DNA of 64,000 nucleotides from Haemophilus parainfluenzae T3T1 (GCF_000210895.1 NC_015964.1:1199501-1263500), one strand, 5' to 3'. Positions 44,800 to 56,420 are shown, numbered from the stretch's first letter. Notes: a model not told the origin generated them from the letters alone. Program-made: numbers and translations.

Positions 44800-46227
44800 A
44801 TGAAACATATTTCGGACGAAATTAGAAAGATTATCCCTGAGATGCGTCGGGTTCAACAAATTCATTTCATTGGTATCGGCGGCGCCGGTATGAGTGGGAT
44901 TGCCGAAATTTTATTAAATGAAGGTTATGATATCTCTGGTTCTGATATTGCAGATGGTGCCGTGACTCAACGTCTTGCTCAAGCTGGCGCAAAAATTTTC
45001 ATCGGTCACCAAGCTGAAAATGTGCAAGGGGCGAGTGTGGTTGTGGTATCAAGCGCGATCCATGAAGATAACCCAGAATTAATCGCCGCTAAACAAAATC
45101 GTATTCCCGTGATTCAGCGAGCACAAATGTTAGCTGAAATTATGCGTTTCCGTCATGGTATAGCAGTTGCGGGGACCCATGGTAAAACCACAACAACAGC
45201 CATGATTTCGATGATTTATACTCAAGCGAAACTGGATCCAACTTTCGTTAATGGTGGTTTAGTTAAATCAGCTGGTAAAAACGCACATTTAGGTGCAAGC
45301 CGTTATTTAATCGCAGAAGCGGATGAAAGCGATGCCTCTTTCTTACATTTACAACCGATGGTTTCTGTGGTGACCAATATTGAACCGGATCATATGGATA
45401 CCTATGAAGGTGACTTTGAGAAAATGAAAGCCACTTATGTAAAATTCTTACATAACTTGCCGTTCTATGGCTTAGCGGTGATGTGTGCGGATGATGCTGT
45501 GTTAATGGAGCTTGTTCCTCAAGTTGGTCGCCAAGTATTAACCTATGGCTTCAGTGAACATGCTGACTATCGTATCGAAGATTATGAACAAACCGGTTTC
45601 CAAGGTCATTACACTGTAGTTTGTCCAAGTGGTGAACGCATTAATGTGTTATTAAATGTACCAGGAAAACACAATGCGTTAAATGCGACGGCAGCACTTG
45701 CTGTAGCAAAAGAAGAAGGCATTGGTAATGAAGCGATTTTAGAAGCGCTTGCTGATTTCCAAGGTGCGGGCAGACGTTTCGACCAATTAGGCGAGTTTAT
45801 TCGTCCAAATGGTAAAGTACGCTTAGTGGATGATTATGGTCATCACCCAACAGAAGTTGATGTAACAATTAAAGCGGCCCGTGAAGGCTGGGGAGATAAA
45901 CGTATTGTCATGATTTTCCAACCTCACCGTTATTCACGTACTCGCGATTTATTTGATGAATTCGTGCAAGTATTATCCCAAGTGGATGCATTGATTATGT
46001 TAGACGTGTATGCGGCAGGCGAAGCGCCAATTGTCGGTGCAGATAGTAAAGCACTTTGTCGTTCTATTCGTAATCTAGGAAAAGTCGATCCAATTTTAGT
46101 TTCAGATACGGAACAACTTGGTGATGTGTTAGACCAAATTATTCAAGATGGTGATTTAATTCTTGCCCAAGGTGCGGGAAGTGTAAGCAAAATTTCTCGT
46201 GGTTTAGCTGAACGTTGGAAAGCATAA
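44800..46227 (+). CDS. murC: UDP-MurNAc:L-alanine ligase
   Basis: This first Mur ligase, 475 residues, adds L-alanine to UDP-MurNAc. It has [17 protein letters not shown] (UDP-binding loop), [14 protein letters not shown] (ATP loop near 125) and [12 protein letters not shown] in the C-terminal domain. AAAGGTG precedes the start. An uptake core lies just upstream. Confidence 0.97.
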   Translation: MKHISDEIRKIIPEMRRVQQIHFIGIGGAGMSGIAEILLNEGYDISGSDIADGAVTQRLAQAGAKIFIGHQAENVQGASVVVVSSAIHEDNPELIAAKQNRIPVIQRAQMLAEIMRFRHGIAVAGTHGKTTTTAMISMIYTQAKLDPTFVNGGLVKSAGKNAHLGASRYLIAEADESDASFLHLQPMVSVVTNIEPDHMDTYEGDFEKMKATYVKFLHNLPFYGLAVMCADDAVLMELVPQVGRQVLTYGFSEHADYRIEDYEQTGFQGHYTVVCPSGERINVLLNVPGKHNALNATAALAVAKEEGIGNEAILEALADFQGAGRRFDQLGEFIRPNGKVRLVDDYGHHPTEVDVTIKAAREGWGDKRIVMIFQPHRYSRTRDLFDEFVQVLSQVDALIMLDVYAAGEAPIVGADSKALCRSIRNLGKVDPILVSDTEQLGDVLDQIIQDGDLILAQGAGSVSKISRGLAERWKA

Positions 46228-46285
46228 ATACACCGAAAAATAACCGCACTTTTGACGAAGAATAAAAAGAAAACAGGATAAAACA

Positions 46286-47206
46286 ATGAATTTAAAACAA
46301 GAAAAAATTGCCGTGTTGTTAGGCGGCACATCAGCTGAACGTGAAGTTTCTCTTAATTCTGGTGCAGCCGTGTTAAACGCCTTAGTAAGCCAAGGTTATA
46401 ATGCTCACGGTATCGATCCTAAAGAATATAATGTCGCGAATTTAAAAGCAGATGGTTTTGATCGTGTCTTTAACATTTTACATGGTCGAGGTGGTGAAGA
46501 TGGCACCATGCAAGGTTTATTAGAACAAATTGGCTTACCTTATACTGGTTGTGGCGTGATGGCTTCAGCATTAACCATGGATAAAATGCGTACTAAAATG
46601 TTATGGAAAGCCTTTGGTTTACCTGTTGCCGATATGGAGATCGTGACCAAAGAAAACGCTAACGAACTAAACCCACAAGCTGTGGTCGAAAAATTAGGTT
46701 TACCTTTGATGGTTAAGCCATCTCTTGAAGGTTCAAGTGTGGGTTTAACGAAAGTAAAAGCAGTCGAAGAATTAAAAAGTGCGGTCGATTATGCACTTAA
46801 ATTTGATAACACCATTTTGATTGAAGAATGGTTAGCGGGCGATGAATTAACAGTGCCTGTTTTAGGTGGAGAGGTATTGCCAGCTGTTCGCATTGTGCCT
46901 GAAGGGGAGTTTTATGATTACGATGCGAAATATATTTCAGATAACACTCAATATTTTTGCCCTGCCGGTCTTTCAGTTGAACGTGAACAAGAATTAGCGA
47001 AATTAGTTAAACGTGCTTATGACGTTGTGGGGTGTCGTGGCTGGAGCCGTATTGATGTGATGACTGATGCACAAGGTAATTTCCGTTTAGTCGAAGTAAA
47101 TACGAACCCAGGCATGACAAGTCACAGTTTGTTCCCTAAATCTGCGTCAACAGTCGGTATTTCATTTGAACAACTCGTTGTGAAAATTTTGGAGTTGAGT
47201 GCGTAA
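46286..47206 (+). CDS. ddl: D-alanine:D-alanine ligase (DdlB type)
   Basis: This ATP-grasp enzyme of 306 residues joins two D-alanines. Visible motifs are [47 protein letters not shown] and [27 protein letters not shown] precedes the start. The stop overlaps the ftsQ start (TAATG). Confidence 0.97.
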   Translation: MNLKQEKIAVLLGGTSAEREVSLNSGAAVLNALVSQGYNAHGIDPKEYNVANLKADGFDRVFNILHGRGGEDGTMQGLLEQIGLPYTGCGVMASALTMDKMRTKMLWKAFGLPVADMEIVTKENANELNPQAVVEKLGLPLMVKPSLEGSSVGLTKVKAVEELKSAVDYALKFDNTILIEEWLAGDELTVPVLGGEVLPAVRIVPEGEFYDYDAKYISDNTQYFCPAGLSVEREQELAKLVKRAYDVVGCRGWSRIDVMTDAQGNFRLVEVNTNPGMTSHSLFPKSASTVGISFEQLVVKILELSA

Positions 47207-47991
47207 TGAATGTAATTAAGCGCAAAAATACACCGCCAACGCAATTTGGTCGCTCATCTAATGGAGAAGGTAAATTCCGTTTTATGCTGCAGATTAAACT
47301 TGCTTTGGTGTTACTTTGTGCGGGGCTAGGGTATTTCGTTTATTCAAACTGGCAAAATTGGCTTGAAAGCTTAGACGGTGATAGAAAAATCACTGCCTAT
47401 GCATTAGTGGGCCAAAATGAATTTACTACTTATCCGGATGTGCAAGACGTATTGCTTAAAATGGGTTCACTTAAGGGCTTCTGGGGACAAGACGTTAAGC
47501 AAATTCAAGAGCAGCTTGAAACGATTCCTTGGGTAAAAGGTGCGGTAGTTCGCAAAATTTGGCCAAATCGTTTAAGTATCTGGTTATCAGAATATCAGCC
47601 AGTCGCAATTTGGAACAAAACAGAGTTCGTCACAAAAGAGGGAACTGTTTTCCAATTACCGATGGATAAGTTAAAAGAAAAAGCTTTACCTTATTTAGGT
47701 GGCCCAGATTATCAAAGCTTGAAAGTATTAGAAGCTTGGAATCAAATTTTCGCTGATTTTAAAGCCAAAAATTTAGTTGTTAAAGGTGTTCGAATTGATG
47801 ATCGCGGTGCGTGGCAAGTTACGCTAGATAATGATATAGTATTGAAACTTGGGCGCGGAGATTGGAAACCCAAATTAGATCGATTTGTAACGATTTACCC
47901 ACAAATTGAAGTGCCTGAAGGTAAACGAATTGATTATGTAGATTTGCGCTATGCATCTGCATCAGCTGCGGTTGGATTGACAGAGAAATAA
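47206..47991 (+). CDS. ftsQ: Cell division protein FtsQ
   Basis: This bitopic divisome protein of 261 residues has a cytoplasmic N-terminus, one membrane helix (about 26-45, LALVLLCAGLGYFVYSNW), then a periplasmic POTRA domain (about 58-125) and the FtsQ beta domain with RKIWPNRLSIWLSEYQPVAIW. It links early and late division proteins through FtsB-FtsL. Confidence 0.95.
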   Translation: MNVIKRKNTPPTQFGRSSNGEGKFRFMLQIKLALVLLCAGLGYFVYSNWQNWLESLDGDRKITAYALVGQNEFTTYPDVQDVLLKMGSLKGFWGQDVKQIQEQLETIPWVKGAVVRKIWPNRLSIWLSEYQPVAIWNKTEFVTKEGTVFQLPMDKLKEKALPYLGGPDYQSLKVLEAWNQIFADFKAKNLVVKGVRIDDRGAWQVTLDNDIVLKLGRGDWKPKLDRFVTIYPQIEVPEGKRIDYVDLRYASASAAVGLTEK

Positions 47992-48017
47992 AATAATTCA
48001 TTAGGTGTAATAAGAAA

Positions 48018-49292
48018 ATGGGAAAAGAGTTGGAACCGAAAGTAATTGTAGGTCTTGAAGTTGGTACATCAAAAGTGGTTGCTGTCGTTGGGGAGGTGCT
48101 TCCTGATGGCGTCGTAAATGTACTTGGCGTGGGTAGTTGTCCATCGAAAGGGATTGATCGTGGCAGTATTACTGATTTAGATGCCGTTGTTAACTCTATC
48201 CAACGTGCTATTGAAGCGGCTGAATCAATGGCTGATTGCCAAATTATGAGTGTGACTCTTGCAATTACAGGTGAACATATTCAAAGCCTGAATGAGAGCG
48301 GTTTTGTTGCTATTTCTGAAAATGAAGTGACCCAAGAAGAGATTGATGATGCTTTACATACAGCAAGCTCAGTAAAATTACCTGAAGGTCTTTCTTTATT
48401 ACACATTATTCCTCAAGAATACGCGGTAGATAAACAAGTTAATATTAAAAATCCATTAGGTCTACACGGTGTTCGTTTGAAAGCAAATGTACATTTAATC
48501 GCTTGTCACCAAGACTGGCAAAATAACTTGAAAAAAGCGGTTGAACGCTGTGGTTTACAAGTTGATAAAGTCGTGTTCTCCGGCTTTGCTGCAACACATT
48601 CTGTTTTAACTGAAGATGAAAAAGATTTAGGCGTGTGTTTAATCGATTTCGGCGCAGGTACTATGAATGTGATGGTTTATACCAATGGTTCATTACGCTT
48701 TAGCAAGGTTATTCCTTATGCAGGCAATATTGTCACGAATGATATTGCTCATGCATGTACTGTTTCTCGTGCAGAAGCTGAACGTATTAAAGTGAACTAT
48801 GCAAGTGCATTGTATCCAGCTCGCCTACATGGCGATAAAAAAATTGAAGTGGCAAGTATTGGTGGTCGAGCGCCGCGCGCTTTAACAAAAAGTGATTTAT
48901 CTTTAATCACTTCAGCAAGATATATTGAACTATTAGGCGTTGTTAAGGACGAATTAGATAAGCTTAAAGCAGATTTAGAAAGCAAACATATTAAATTTGA
49001 ATTGATTGCTGGTGTCGTTATTACCGGTGGTGGTGCACAAATTGAAGACTTAAAAGATTGTGCTTCGAATGTATTTGGTTGCCAAGTGCGTATTGGTAGT
49101 CCATTGAATATTACAGGCTTAACGGATTATGTAAATCGCCCGCAATATTCAACTGTAGTCGGATTACTACAATATCATCATCAAAATAGTGATAATGATC
49201 CTGTTGATTCTGGTTACAGTGAAGAGGCGCTTTGCAAAAAAATCTGGAAAGGTGTAAAAAGTTTTTTCAATAAAGTGAAATCAGAATTTTGA
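48018..49292 (+). CDS. ftsA: Cell division protein FtsA
   Basis: This actin-like protein of 424 residues anchors FtsZ to the membrane. It has the phosphate-1 loop [20 protein letters not shown]/1C region with [17 protein letters not shown], the phosphate-2 loop [14 protein letters not shown] and adenosine loop [14 protein letters not shown]. The C-terminal amphipathic helix ([18 protein letters not shown]) is the membrane tether. Confidence 0.97.
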   Translation: MGKELEPKVIVGLEVGTSKVVAVVGEVLPDGVVNVLGVGSCPSKGIDRGSITDLDAVVNSIQRAIEAAESMADCQIMSVTLAITGEHIQSLNESGFVAISENEVTQEEIDDALHTASSVKLPEGLSLLHIIPQEYAVDKQVNIKNPLGLHGVRLKANVHLIACHQDWQNNLKKAVERCGLQVDKVVFSGFAATHSVLTEDEKDLGVCLIDFGAGTMNVMVYTNGSLRFSKVIPYAGNIVTNDIAHACTVSRAEAERIKVNYASALYPARLHGDKKIEVASIGGRAPRALTKSDLSLITSARYIELLGVVKDELDKLKADLESKHIKFELIAGVVITGGGAQIEDLKDCASNVFGCQVRIGSPLNITGLTDYVNRPQYSTVVGLLQYHHQNSDNDPVDSGYSEEALCKKIWKGVKSFFNKVKSEF

Positions 49293-49378
49293 TAATTTTA
49301 GCGTTTTAATTTACAATAGAAAATATTTAACTTTTATTAATATGCTAACAGAGTATTAGCAGTAACGGAGAACAGCAA

Positions 49379-50686
49379 ATGTTATACCCAGAGTATGGTG
49401 ATTTTGAAGAGCAAACAGGTGCACTGATTAAGGTTGTCGGTGTTGGTGGAGGCGGCGGTAACGCAGTTAACCATATGGTTGCTAACATGGTGCAACAAGA
49501 ATTCAATGGTAATTTCTTGGGCGAAAGTGCAATTGATAGCGATGAGCACGGTAAGATCGTATTCTATGCGGTGAATACCGATGCACAAGCATTACGCAAA
49601 AGCCAAGTTCAACAAACTGTACAAATTGGTGGGGCAACAACTAAAGGTCTTGGTGCGGGCGCAAACCCAAATGTAGGTCGTAAAGCGGCTGAAGATGACC
49701 AAGAAGAAATCCGTAAAATGCTTGAAGGTGCAGACATGGTCTTTATCGCTGCCGGTATGGGTGGTGGTACAGGTACTGGGGCGGCACCAATCGTTGCTAA
49801 AGTAGCGAAAGAATTAGGCATTTTAACTGTTGCTGTTGTTACTAAGCCATTTAGCTTTGAAGGCAAAAAACGTATGCAATTTGCTGAATTAGGGATTAAG
49901 GATCTTTCACAATATGTGGATTCAATGATCATCATTCCTAACCAACAAATTCAAAAAGTTCTCCCGAAAAATGCAACATTAATTGATGCTTTTGCTGCTG
50001 CAAATGACGTATTACGTAACTCTGTTATGGGCATCTCCGATATGATTACCTCTCCAGGTTTAATCAACGTGGACTTTGCTGACGTAAGAACCGTTATGTC
50101 CGAAATGGGCCAAGCGATGATTGGTTTTGGTTCTGCTCAAAGTGAGCCAGGTGCGGGTCGTGCGGAAGAAGCAGCACGTCTTGCAATTAAAAATGATTTA
50201 TTAGAGAAAGTCGATCTTTCTAATGCTAAAGGTATCCTTGTTAATATTACCTCAGGCATGGATCTTGGCTTTGACGAATTTAACGTAGTGGGTGACACAG
50301 TAGGTAGCTTTGCATCAGAAGATGCGACTATCGTAGTAGGTACCAGTTTAGTTCCTGAAATGAGCAATGAAATTCGTGTAACGATCGTTGCAACAGGTTT
50401 AGGTGATGTAGTTTCAGCAGAGCCTGTAGTGATTGCTCGTCCTCAAGCGACAGTGCAACAAGCTCAAGTTCAACAACCTGTAGCGCAAGAAACGATTCAA
50501 CCACAACCGCCAGTTGGTTTACATGGTTTAGATGCATTAAGACATAATCCACAACCAGAACCAGCACAGGAACAAAATTCGCAATACGGTAACTTAAATA
50601 AACCGCTTGATCCAAGTCGTTTAGAACAGTTAAGAAACAATCCTAATTTCTTCAATCCGGCATCATTTGGTCGTGATGAGAAATAA
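49379..50686 (+). CDS. ftsZ: Cell division protein FtsZ
   Basis: This tubulin-like GTPase of 435 residues forms the division ring. The G-box [10 protein letters not shown] and T7 loop [11 protein letters not shown] are intact. Compared with E. coli, an insertion of about 20 residues lies between helix H1 and the next strand ([20 protein letters not shown]). The linker is Gln/Pro-rich. The C-terminal peptide ends [10 protein letters not shown] rather than the enterobacterial IPAFLRKQAD form that FtsA and ZipA bind. An 86-bp gap upstream may hold its own promoter. Confidence 0.97.
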   Translation: MLYPEYGDFEEQTGALIKVVGVGGGGGNAVNHMVANMVQQEFNGNFLGESAIDSDEHGKIVFYAVNTDAQALRKSQVQQTVQIGGATTKGLGAGANPNVGRKAAEDDQEEIRKMLEGADMVFIAAGMGGGTGTGAAPIVAKVAKELGILTVAVVTKPFSFEGKKRMQFAELGIKDLSQYVDSMIIIPNQQIQKVLPKNATLIDAFAAANDVLRNSVMGISDMITSPGLINVDFADVRTVMSEMGQAMIGFGSAQSEPGAGRAEEAARLAIKNDLLEKVDLSNAKGILVNITSGMDLGFDEFNVVGDTVGSFASEDATIVVGTSLVPEMSNEIRVTIVATGLGDVVSAEPVVIARPQATVQQAQVQQPVAQETIQPQPPVGLHGLDALRHNPQPEPAQEQNSQYGNLNKPLDPSRLEQLRNNPNFFNPASFGRDEK

Positions 50687-50727
50687 GAGTAAAAGTAATC
50701 TTGTTGTAAAGCAATAAGGTAAAAGAG

Positions 50728-51645
50728 ATGATTAAACAAAGAACATTAAAACAAAGCATTAAAGTCACAGGTGTAGGCTTACATAGCGGTAAAAAAGTAA
50801 CATTAACGTTGCGCCCGGCTATGCCGAATACTGGCGTGATTTACTGCCGTACTGATCTTAATCCGCCAGTGACTTTCCCTGCGAATGCGGATTCAGTGCG
50901 CGATACAATGCTTTGTACTGCACTTGTGAATGAACAAGGTGTGCGTGTTTCAACCGTAGAACACTTAAATGCAGCATTAGCAGGTTTAGGTATCGATAAT
51001 ATCATTATCGAAGTTGATGCACCTGAAATTCCAATAATGGACGGTAGTGCAAGCCCATTCATTTACTTGCTTTTAGACGCAGGTATTGAAGAACAAAATG
51101 CACCGAAGAAATTTATTCGTATTAAGAAAAATGTACGAGTAGAAGACGGTGACAAATGGGCAGAATTCAAACCTTATAATGGTTTCCGTTTAGATTTCAC
51201 CATCGACTTTGATCATCCTGCGATTAGTAAAAATGTACGTAATTACGTGATGGATTTCTCAGCACAAGCATTCGTACATCAAATTAGTCGTGCAAGAACC
51301 TTTGGTTTCATGAAAGATATTGAGTATCTTCAATCTCAAGGTCTTGCATTAGGCGGTAGCCTAGATAATGCCATCGTATTAGATGATTATCGTATCTTAA
51401 ATGAAGATGGGTTACGCTTCAGAGATGAATTGGTTCGTCACAAGATGCTTGATGCGATTGGCGATCTTTATATGTGTGGCTATAACATCATCGGTGATTT
51501 CAAAGCTTATAAATCTGGTCACGGTTTAAATAACAAGCTACTCCGTGCTGTACTTGCCGATCAGGAAGCGTGGGAATTTGTTACCTTTGAAGATAAGAAA
51601 CAAGTTCCACAAGGTTATATTGCGCCTGCGCAGGTACTCATCTAA
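50728..51645 (+). CDS. lpxC: UDP-acyl-GlcNAc deacetylase LpxC
   Basis: This zinc deacetylase of 305 residues performs the committed step of lipid A synthesis. Zinc ligands sit in [14 protein letters not shown] and in [14 protein letters not shown] (His and Asp), and the C-terminal catalytic His in [11 protein letters not shown]. It starts after AAGGTAAAAG and is the last gene of the dcw cluster; a terminator follows. Confidence 0.97.
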   Translation: MIKQRTLKQSIKVTGVGLHSGKKVTLTLRPAMPNTGVIYCRTDLNPPVTFPANADSVRDTMLCTALVNEQGVRVSTVEHLNAALAGLGIDNIIIEVDAPEIPIMDGSASPFIYLLLDAGIEEQNAPKKFIRIKKNVRVEDGDKWAEFKPYNGFRLDFTIDFDHPAISKNVRNYVMDFSAQAFVHQISRARTFGFMKDIEYLQSQGLALGGSLDNAIVLDDYRILNEDGLRFRDELVRHKMLDAIGDLYMCGYNIIGDFKAYKSGHGLNNKLLRAVLADQEAWEFVTFEDKKQVPQGYIAPAQVLI

Positions 51646-51658
51646 CAATGTTTTGTTG

Positions 51659-51694
51659 AAAAGCTATACTTCTTTTGGGAGTATAGCTTTTTTA
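51659..51694 (+). terminator. Terminator of the dcw cluster
   Basis: AAGCTATACT-tcttttggg-AGTATAGCTT (51661-51689) is followed by TTTTTA. Confidence 0.92.
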
Positions 51695-51767
51695 TTTCCC
51701 ATCTTGCTCTGTTATTTTTGTTTTCTGCGAAGGTAAAGAGCGGTCAAAAATAGAGGTGTTTTTTATT

Positions 51768-53408
51768 ATGAAAAAATTATTTACCGTGCTTCCTCTTGTG
51801 CTAGCAACTTCTGCGGCAATGGCATATGAACAAGATAAAACCTATCAATTTACCATATTGCACACCAATGATACGCACGGACATTTTTGGCCGAATGCAA
51901 AAGGTGAATATGGCTTTCCAGCACACAAAACAATTGTTAATCGTGTAAAAGCAGAAGTGGAGCAAAAAGGTGGCTCACTCGTTTTATTAAATGCAGGTGA
52001 TTTTAATACTGGTGTACCTGAGTCAGATATGCAAACGGCAGAACCTGATATTAAAGCAATGAACGCAATGGGCTATGAAGCAACCGTATTAGGTAATCAC
52101 GAGTTTGATAATCCATTACAAGTGCTTGATATGCAAGAAAAATGGGCGAATTTCCCATTCTTATCTGCAAACGTGATTAATACTAAAACAGGTAAAACCT
52201 TAGTTAAGCCTTATACCATTTTAAATAAACAAGATCTTAAAATTGCCGTGGTAGGTTTAACCACCGAAGATACCGCAAAATTAGGTAACCCAGAATACCT
52301 TCACAATGTGAAGTTTGAAGATCCAACAACATCAGCAAAAGCCACATTAAAAGCGCTAAATGAAAAAGTTAAGCCCGATGTAAAAATCGCTTTAACACAT
52401 ATGGGCTATTACTATGATGCGAAACATGGGTCAAATGCGCCTGGTGATGTAAGTCTTGCACGTAATTTAGATAAAGGCGCATTCGATATGATTATCGGTG
52501 GTCACAGCCATGATCCGATTTGTGTGGATGACAAAGGTGTATGGATTAAAGATTATCAACCAACTCAGCCATGTAAACCAGATTTCCAAAATGGTACTTG
52601 GATTATGCAGGCCTTTGAATGGGGCAAATATGTTGGTCGTGCAGACTTTGAGTTCAAAAATGGTGAATTAAAATTAGTGAATTATCAATTAATTCCAGTG
52701 AACTTGAAGAAAAAAGTGAAAAAAGAAGACGGTAAAACAGAATATGTGAACTATGCCGAAGAGATTCCACAAGATCCAGAAATGGAAAAACTTTTAAAAT
52801 CTTACCAAGATAAAGGTGATGCTTTATTAAGCCAAAAAGTGGGGAAATTAAACGGTAAGTTAGAAGGTGATCGTACCATTATTCGTTTTGAACAAACTAA
52901 CCTTGGTCACTTAATTGCAGAAGCACAACGTCAAAAAGCGAAAGCAGACATTGGTATCATGAACTCAGGTGGTATTCGTGATTCTATCCAAGAAGGTGAT
53001 GTAACTTATAAAGACATTTTAAAAATCCATCCATTTGGTAACATTGTGAGTTATTTCGAACTAACTGGTAAAGAATTACTGGATTATTTAAATGTGGTGG
53101 CATTGAAAGAAGTAGATTCTGGTGCCTATGCGCAATATTCAGGTATCAGCATGACAGTGAATCGTGCAGATAAGAAAGTTGAAAATGTGAAAATTCAAGG
53201 CAAACCATTGGATTTAAATAAAATTTACCGTATTTCTGTACCAAGCTATAATGCAGCAGGTGGAGATGGTTATCCAGTCATGACCAAAAATCCAACTTTT
53301 GTTAACACAGGTTTTATTGATGCGGATGTTTTAAAAGAATTTTTTGAGAAAAATTCACCTATTAATGCTGAAAAATACATCCCTCATAATGAAGTAACCT
53401 TTAAGTAA
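51768..53408 (+). CDS. ushA: Periplasmic 5'-nucleotidase/UDP-sugar hydrolase, UshA-like
   Basis: This 546-residue exported enzyme has a signal peptide ending AMA (about residue 20) and the metallophosphatase motifs [30 protein letters not shown] and IIGGHSHDP. The C-terminal 5'-nucleotidase domain carries [16 protein letters not shown] and [10 protein letters not shown]. It degrades external nucleotides or UDP-sugars to nucleosides for uptake. It differs from NadN of H. influenzae (ILHINDHH type). It sits between lpxC and pheA, normally adjacent genes in H. influenzae. The ATG at 51768 starts the signal peptide; the open frame begins 12 bases earlier. Confidence 0.9.
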   Translation: MKKLFTVLPLVLATSAAMAYEQDKTYQFTILHTNDTHGHFWPNAKGEYGFPAHKTIVNRVKAEVEQKGGSLVLLNAGDFNTGVPESDMQTAEPDIKAMNAMGYEATVLGNHEFDNPLQVLDMQEKWANFPFLSANVINTKTGKTLVKPYTILNKQDLKIAVVGLTTEDTAKLGNPEYLHNVKFEDPTTSAKATLKALNEKVKPDVKIALTHMGYYYDAKHGSNAPGDVSLARNLDKGAFDMIIGGHSHDPICVDDKGVWIKDYQPTQPCKPDFQNGTWIMQAFEWGKYVGRADFEFKNGELKLVNYQLIPVNLKKKVKKEDGKTEYVNYAEEIPQDPEMEKLLKSYQDKGDALLSQKVGKLNGKLEGDRTIIRFEQTNLGHLIAEAQRQKAKADIGIMNSGGIRDSIQEGDVTYKDILKIHPFGNIVSYFELTGKELLDYLNVVALKEVDSGAYAQYSGISMTVNRADKKVENVKIQGKPLDLNKIYRISVPSYNAAGGDGYPVMTKNPTFVNTGFIDADVLKEFFEKNSPINAEKYIPHNEVTFK

Positions 53409-53416
53409 GGAATGAA

Positions 53417-54574
53417 ATGGCATTAGATTTATCAGAAATTCGTCAGCAAATTACGCAAATTGATCGCAGCTTGTTAAAGCTGCTTTCAGAGCGTCATCGC
53501 CTGGCATATGATGTAGTAAGAAGCAAAGAAGTGACGCAAAAAGCGTTGCGCGATCTAGAGCGTGAGCAACAACTCTTACAAGAGCTTGTGCAATTTGCTG
53601 AAAGTCAAAATTATCAGCTTGAACCACAGTATATTACGTCAGTCTTCCAAAAAATCATTGAAGATTCTGTATTAACACAACAAGTGTATTTGCAGAAAAA
53701 GCTCAATGAGCAACGAGAAGAAACGTTACATATTGCTTTCTTAGGCAAGCGTGGTTCTTACTCTAATTTGGCTGCGCGTAATTATGCGGCTCGCTACCAT
53801 CAACAATTTGCTGAAATCAGTTGTGATTCCTTTGCTCAAATTTTTGAAAAAGTTGAAAGTGGAGAAGCTGATTATGGTGTACTTCCTTTAGAAAACACCA
53901 CATCTGGTGCAATTAATGAAGTTTATGATTTGCTTCAACATACCACCTTATCTTTGGTAGGCGAGTTGGCTTATCCTATCAAGCACTGTGTTTTAGTGAA
54001 TGAGCAGGATGATTTAAGCAAAATTGATACACTTTATAGCCATCCACAGGTGATCCAGCAGTGTAGTCAATTTATTCAAAGTCTTGAGCGAGTGCATATC
54101 GAGTACTGTGAAAGTAGCTCTCATGCAATGCAGCTTGTATCAAGCTTGAATAAACCGAATATTGCGGCACTGGGCAATGAAGATGGCGGCAAGCTTTACG
54201 GCTTACATGTGTTAAAACATAATATTGCGAATCAAGAAAACAATATTACTCGTTTTATTGTAGTGGCAAAACAAGCTCGAGAAGTTTCACCGCAAATTCA
54301 CACGAAAACTTTATTGTTGATGACAACATCGCAACAAGCGGGTTCTTTGGTGGATGCTTTACTTGTGTTTAAAAAGCACGGTATTAATATGACCAAGCTT
54401 GAATCTCGTCCTATTTATGGCAAACCTTGGGAAGAAATGTTCTATTTGGAGATTGAAGGAAACATTCATCATCCAGATACCCAAATTGCCTTAGAAGAGC
54501 TTAAGCAGTTCAGTAATTATCTGAAAGTGCTTGGTTGTTATCCAAGTGAAATTGTGAAACCTGCGAAGGTATAG
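53417..54574 (+). CDS. pheA: Chorismate mutase/prephenate dehydratase (P-protein)
   Basis: This bifunctional enzyme of phenylalanine synthesis has 385 residues. The N-terminal AroQ chorismate mutase (about 1-90: [26 protein letters not shown]) is followed by prephenate dehydratase (about 105-285: [30 protein letters not shown]) and a C-terminal ACT domain with the ESRPI feedback-binding motif. It is 8 bp downstream of ushA, so the two may share a transcript. Confidence 0.97.
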   Translation: MALDLSEIRQQITQIDRSLLKLLSERHRLAYDVVRSKEVTQKALRDLEREQQLLQELVQFAESQNYQLEPQYITSVFQKIIEDSVLTQQVYLQKKLNEQREETLHIAFLGKRGSYSNLAARNYAARYHQQFAEISCDSFAQIFEKVESGEADYGVLPLENTTSGAINEVYDLLQHTTLSLVGELAYPIKHCVLVNEQDDLSKIDTLYSHPQVIQQCSQFIQSLERVHIEYCESSSHAMQLVSSLNKPNIAALGNEDGGKLYGLHVLKHNIANQENNITRFIVVAKQAREVSPQIHTKTLLLMTTSQQAGSLVDALLVFKKHGINMTKLESRPIYGKPWEEMFYLEIEGNIHHPDTQIALEELKQFSNYLKVLGCYPSEIVKPAKV

Positions 54575-54581
54575 CGAAAAT

Positions 54582-54630
54582 AAAAAAGAGCGGTCAATTT
54601 TAAAGTTTTTTTAAATCGACCGCTCTTTTT
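54582..54630. terminator. Bidirectional terminator between pheA and the PhnA-like gene
   Basis: AAAAAGAGCGGTC and GACCGCTCTTTTT form a long inverted pair of the GAGCGGTC uptake variant, with a 22-base loop region. It separates convergent genes. Confidence 0.9.
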
Positions 54631-54641
54631 ATTGGGAATTC

Positions 54642-54968
54642 TTAAGCTTTTTTCAAGAACTCTGATTTCAACATGATTTTGCCACAATCGACATTGTGAT
54701 CTCCGTTAACTAAACGGATATTTTTGAATTTCGTGCCTTTCTTTAACACTTCAGATGAACCTTTTAATTTTAAATCTTTAATTAAAAGCACATCATCACC
54801 ATCGGCTAATAAATTACCGTTGCTGTCTTTAACAATCAGTTGATCTTCATCGGTTTCAACTGCTTCGTTACCATTCCACTCATTGCCACAATCAGGGCAA
54901 ACAAAATTCACAGAATCGTGATAAACATATTCGCCTTTACATTTTGGGCAAGCTGGCATTTGATCCAT
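54642..54968 (-). CDS. phnA: PhnA/YjdM family zinc-ribbon protein
   Basis: This 108-residue protein has an N-terminal zinc ribbon (CPKC...CPDC, residues 7-28) and a C-terminal PhnA-type beta domain ([31 protein letters not shown] end). Despite its name the family has no proven role in phosphonate use. The ATG at 54968 has AAGGAAA upstream; longer readings extend past the promoter. The divergent ytfJ gene starts 111 bp away. Confidence 0.88.
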   Translation of the reverse strand: MDQMPACPKCKGEYVYHDSVNFVCPDCGNEWNGNEAVETDEDQLIVKDSNGNLLADGDDVLLIKDLKLKGSSEVLKKGTKFKNIRLVNGDHNVDCGKIMLKSEFLKKA

Positions 54969-55079
54969 TTCTTTTTCCTTCTTTATCTGATTTAAGCAAA
55001 GTATAATGCGCACGGAGTATAACAAAAAAGTGACTATTCGCCAAAAAATGGGCAATTTCACGGAATTTATGAGGTATTT

Positions 55080-55640
55080 ATGAAAAAAATTATGTTTTTG
55101 AGTGCAGTGATGGGGAGTTTAATCTCAGTTAATGCATTCGCTCACAATATCCAACCTAACCAACTTTTAGCGAACGTAATGGTTTCAGATAAGGGCGAAA
55201 TCACTTTAAATGGCAATGATGTGGCGTATAAATCATGGAGCTCAACAGCATTACCTGGCAAAGTACGAGTGATTCAACATATTGCAGGCAGAAGTGCAGC
55301 AAAAGAGAAAAATCAAGCGATGATTGAAGCTATCAAAGCAGCTCATTTTAACCAAGCTAAATATCAAACCACAACCATTATTAATGCTGATGATGCTGTT
55401 GTGGGCACGGGCATGTTTGTGAAAAATAGCGCAGAAAAAGGCAAAAAAGAAAATGCCCATAGCCAAGTGATTTTAGATGATAAAAGTGCGGTCAAAAATG
55501 CATGGGGATTACGTGAAAAAGACAGCGTGATTATTTTGCTTGATAAAACCGGCAAAGTGCAATTTGTGAAAGAAGGTAAATTGACGGATGATGAAATCAA
55601 AGAAGTCATTTCTCGTGCAACAGCGTTAATTGCGAAGTAA
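55080..55640 (+). CDS. ytfJ: YtfJ family exported protein
   Basis: This 186-residue protein has a signal peptide (cleavage after NAFA, about residue 21) and the YtfJ family core: [37 protein letters not shown] and a thioredoxin-like C-terminal fold with [19 protein letters not shown]. It lacks CxxC, so it is not a redox enzyme. The periplasmic function is unknown. Confidence 0.88.
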   Translation: MKKIMFLSAVMGSLISVNAFAHNIQPNQLLANVMVSDKGEITLNGNDVAYKSWSSTALPGKVRVIQHIAGRSAAKEKNQAMIEAIKAAHFNQAKYQTTTIINADDAVVGTGMFVKNSAEKGKKENAHSQVILDDKSAVKNAWGLREKDSVIILLDKTGKVQFVKEGKLTDDEIKEVISRATALIAK

Positions 55641-55649
55641 TAGAGTAAT

Positions 55650-55676
55650 AAGCGGAAGTTCTCTTCCGCTTTTTTA
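55650..55676. terminator. Bidirectional terminator after ytfJ
   Basis: AAGCGGAAG-ttct-CTTCCGCTT followed by TTTTTA. Its far end overlaps the stop of the convergent 55-aa gene. Confidence 0.9.
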
Positions 55677-55841
55677 TTCTCTGAAATCCTTCATTAATTT
55701 TCTCAATGTGCCACAATTTCGTTGAAATTTACGGCAATGTGTACAAATAGCAAGATGCACATTGAGCCCAATTTTTTCTTTAGTCATTAATGGGCGTTCT
55801 TGAGCATCTGAAATAAGTCGAGTCGCTTGACGACATTTCAT
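55674..55841 (-). CDS. Small zinc-finger (zf-HC2-like) putative anti-sigma factor, 55 aa
   Basis: This 55-residue protein starts MKCRQATRLISDAQER and contains a His-x3-Cys-x2-Cys cluster (HLAICTHCRKF). This is the ZAS/zf-HC2 pattern of anti-sigma factors, here without a membrane segment. AAGGAG precedes the ATG. It begins 11 bp after the sigma factor stop, so the pair is one operon. It is likely to bind the sigma factor and release it on a metal or redox signal; that is inference from arrangement and motif. Confidence 0.8.
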   Translation of the reverse strand: MKCRQATRLISDAQERPLMTKEKIGLNVHLAICTHCRKFQRNCGTLRKLMKDFRE

Positions 55842-55852
55842 AAAGTCACTCC

Positions 55853-56401
55853 TTAAAGTTTATGAGATAAGCAGTTTTGAAGTTGTAAGCGGGCACGATA
55901 GAGTGTTGTGTGCAAGTTACTTATGCTTAGTTGATTTTCTTGGCAAATTTCTTCAGAAGATAATTCCAAAAACTCTCTCATCATAAAAATCTTGGCTTGT
56001 TTGGCAGGTAGGCAAGTTAAGCAAGTTTCAAAAATCAGCCAAAACTCTTCGGAATAGACCGCACCTTCGCTCAGTTCGAGATCGAGTGGAGAATGTTCAG
56101 CTTTCCAGTGTCCCCCTTCATCAAAGAAATGATTGGTTTGTTCTTCATCTTCTATTTCGGTTTCAAGGACAAATTTGCCTTTCTGGCGAAGAAAATCGAT
56201 GATTTTATTTTTTAAGATAGCAAAGACCCACGTTTTAAATGCGGCTTGTCGCTTAAAGTGCTCGAGATTGTTAAATGCACTCAAAAAACTTTCTTGAACC
56301 AAATCTTCAGCTAATACAGGATTACTCACCTGTAATGTGGCAAACTTCAGCATTTGCTCTCTAATTTGTATCAGTTCTTTATCGGAAATTCCGGTTTCCA
56401 T
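55853..56401 (-). CDS. ECF-type RNA polymerase sigma factor
   Basis: This 182-residue sigma-70 ECF protein has region 2 at about residues 28-75 (NPVLAEDLVQESFLSAFNNL, AFKTWVFAILKNKIIDFLR) and region 4 at about 125-175 (LPAKQAKIFMMREFLELSSEEIC and a recognition helix near ISNLHTTLYRARLQLQ). I use the ATG at 56401, preceded by AAGGAA; the extension to 56440 is unlikely. A zinc-finger partner follows it and a Met-rich peptide gene is divergent. A matching promoter motif occurs before that peptide and before the hvf operon, which are its probable targets. Confidence 0.92.
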   Translation of the reverse strand: METGISDKELIQIREQMLKFATLQVSNPVLAEDLVQESFLSAFNNLEHFKRQAAFKTWVFAILKNKIIDFLRQKGKFVLETEIEDEEQTNHFFDEGGHWKAEHSPLDLELSEGAVYSEEFWLIFETCLTCLPAKQAKIFMMREFLELSSEEICQENQLSISNLHTTLYRARLQLQNCLSHKL

Positions 56402-56420
56402 ATTTTTTCCTTGGAAAATG

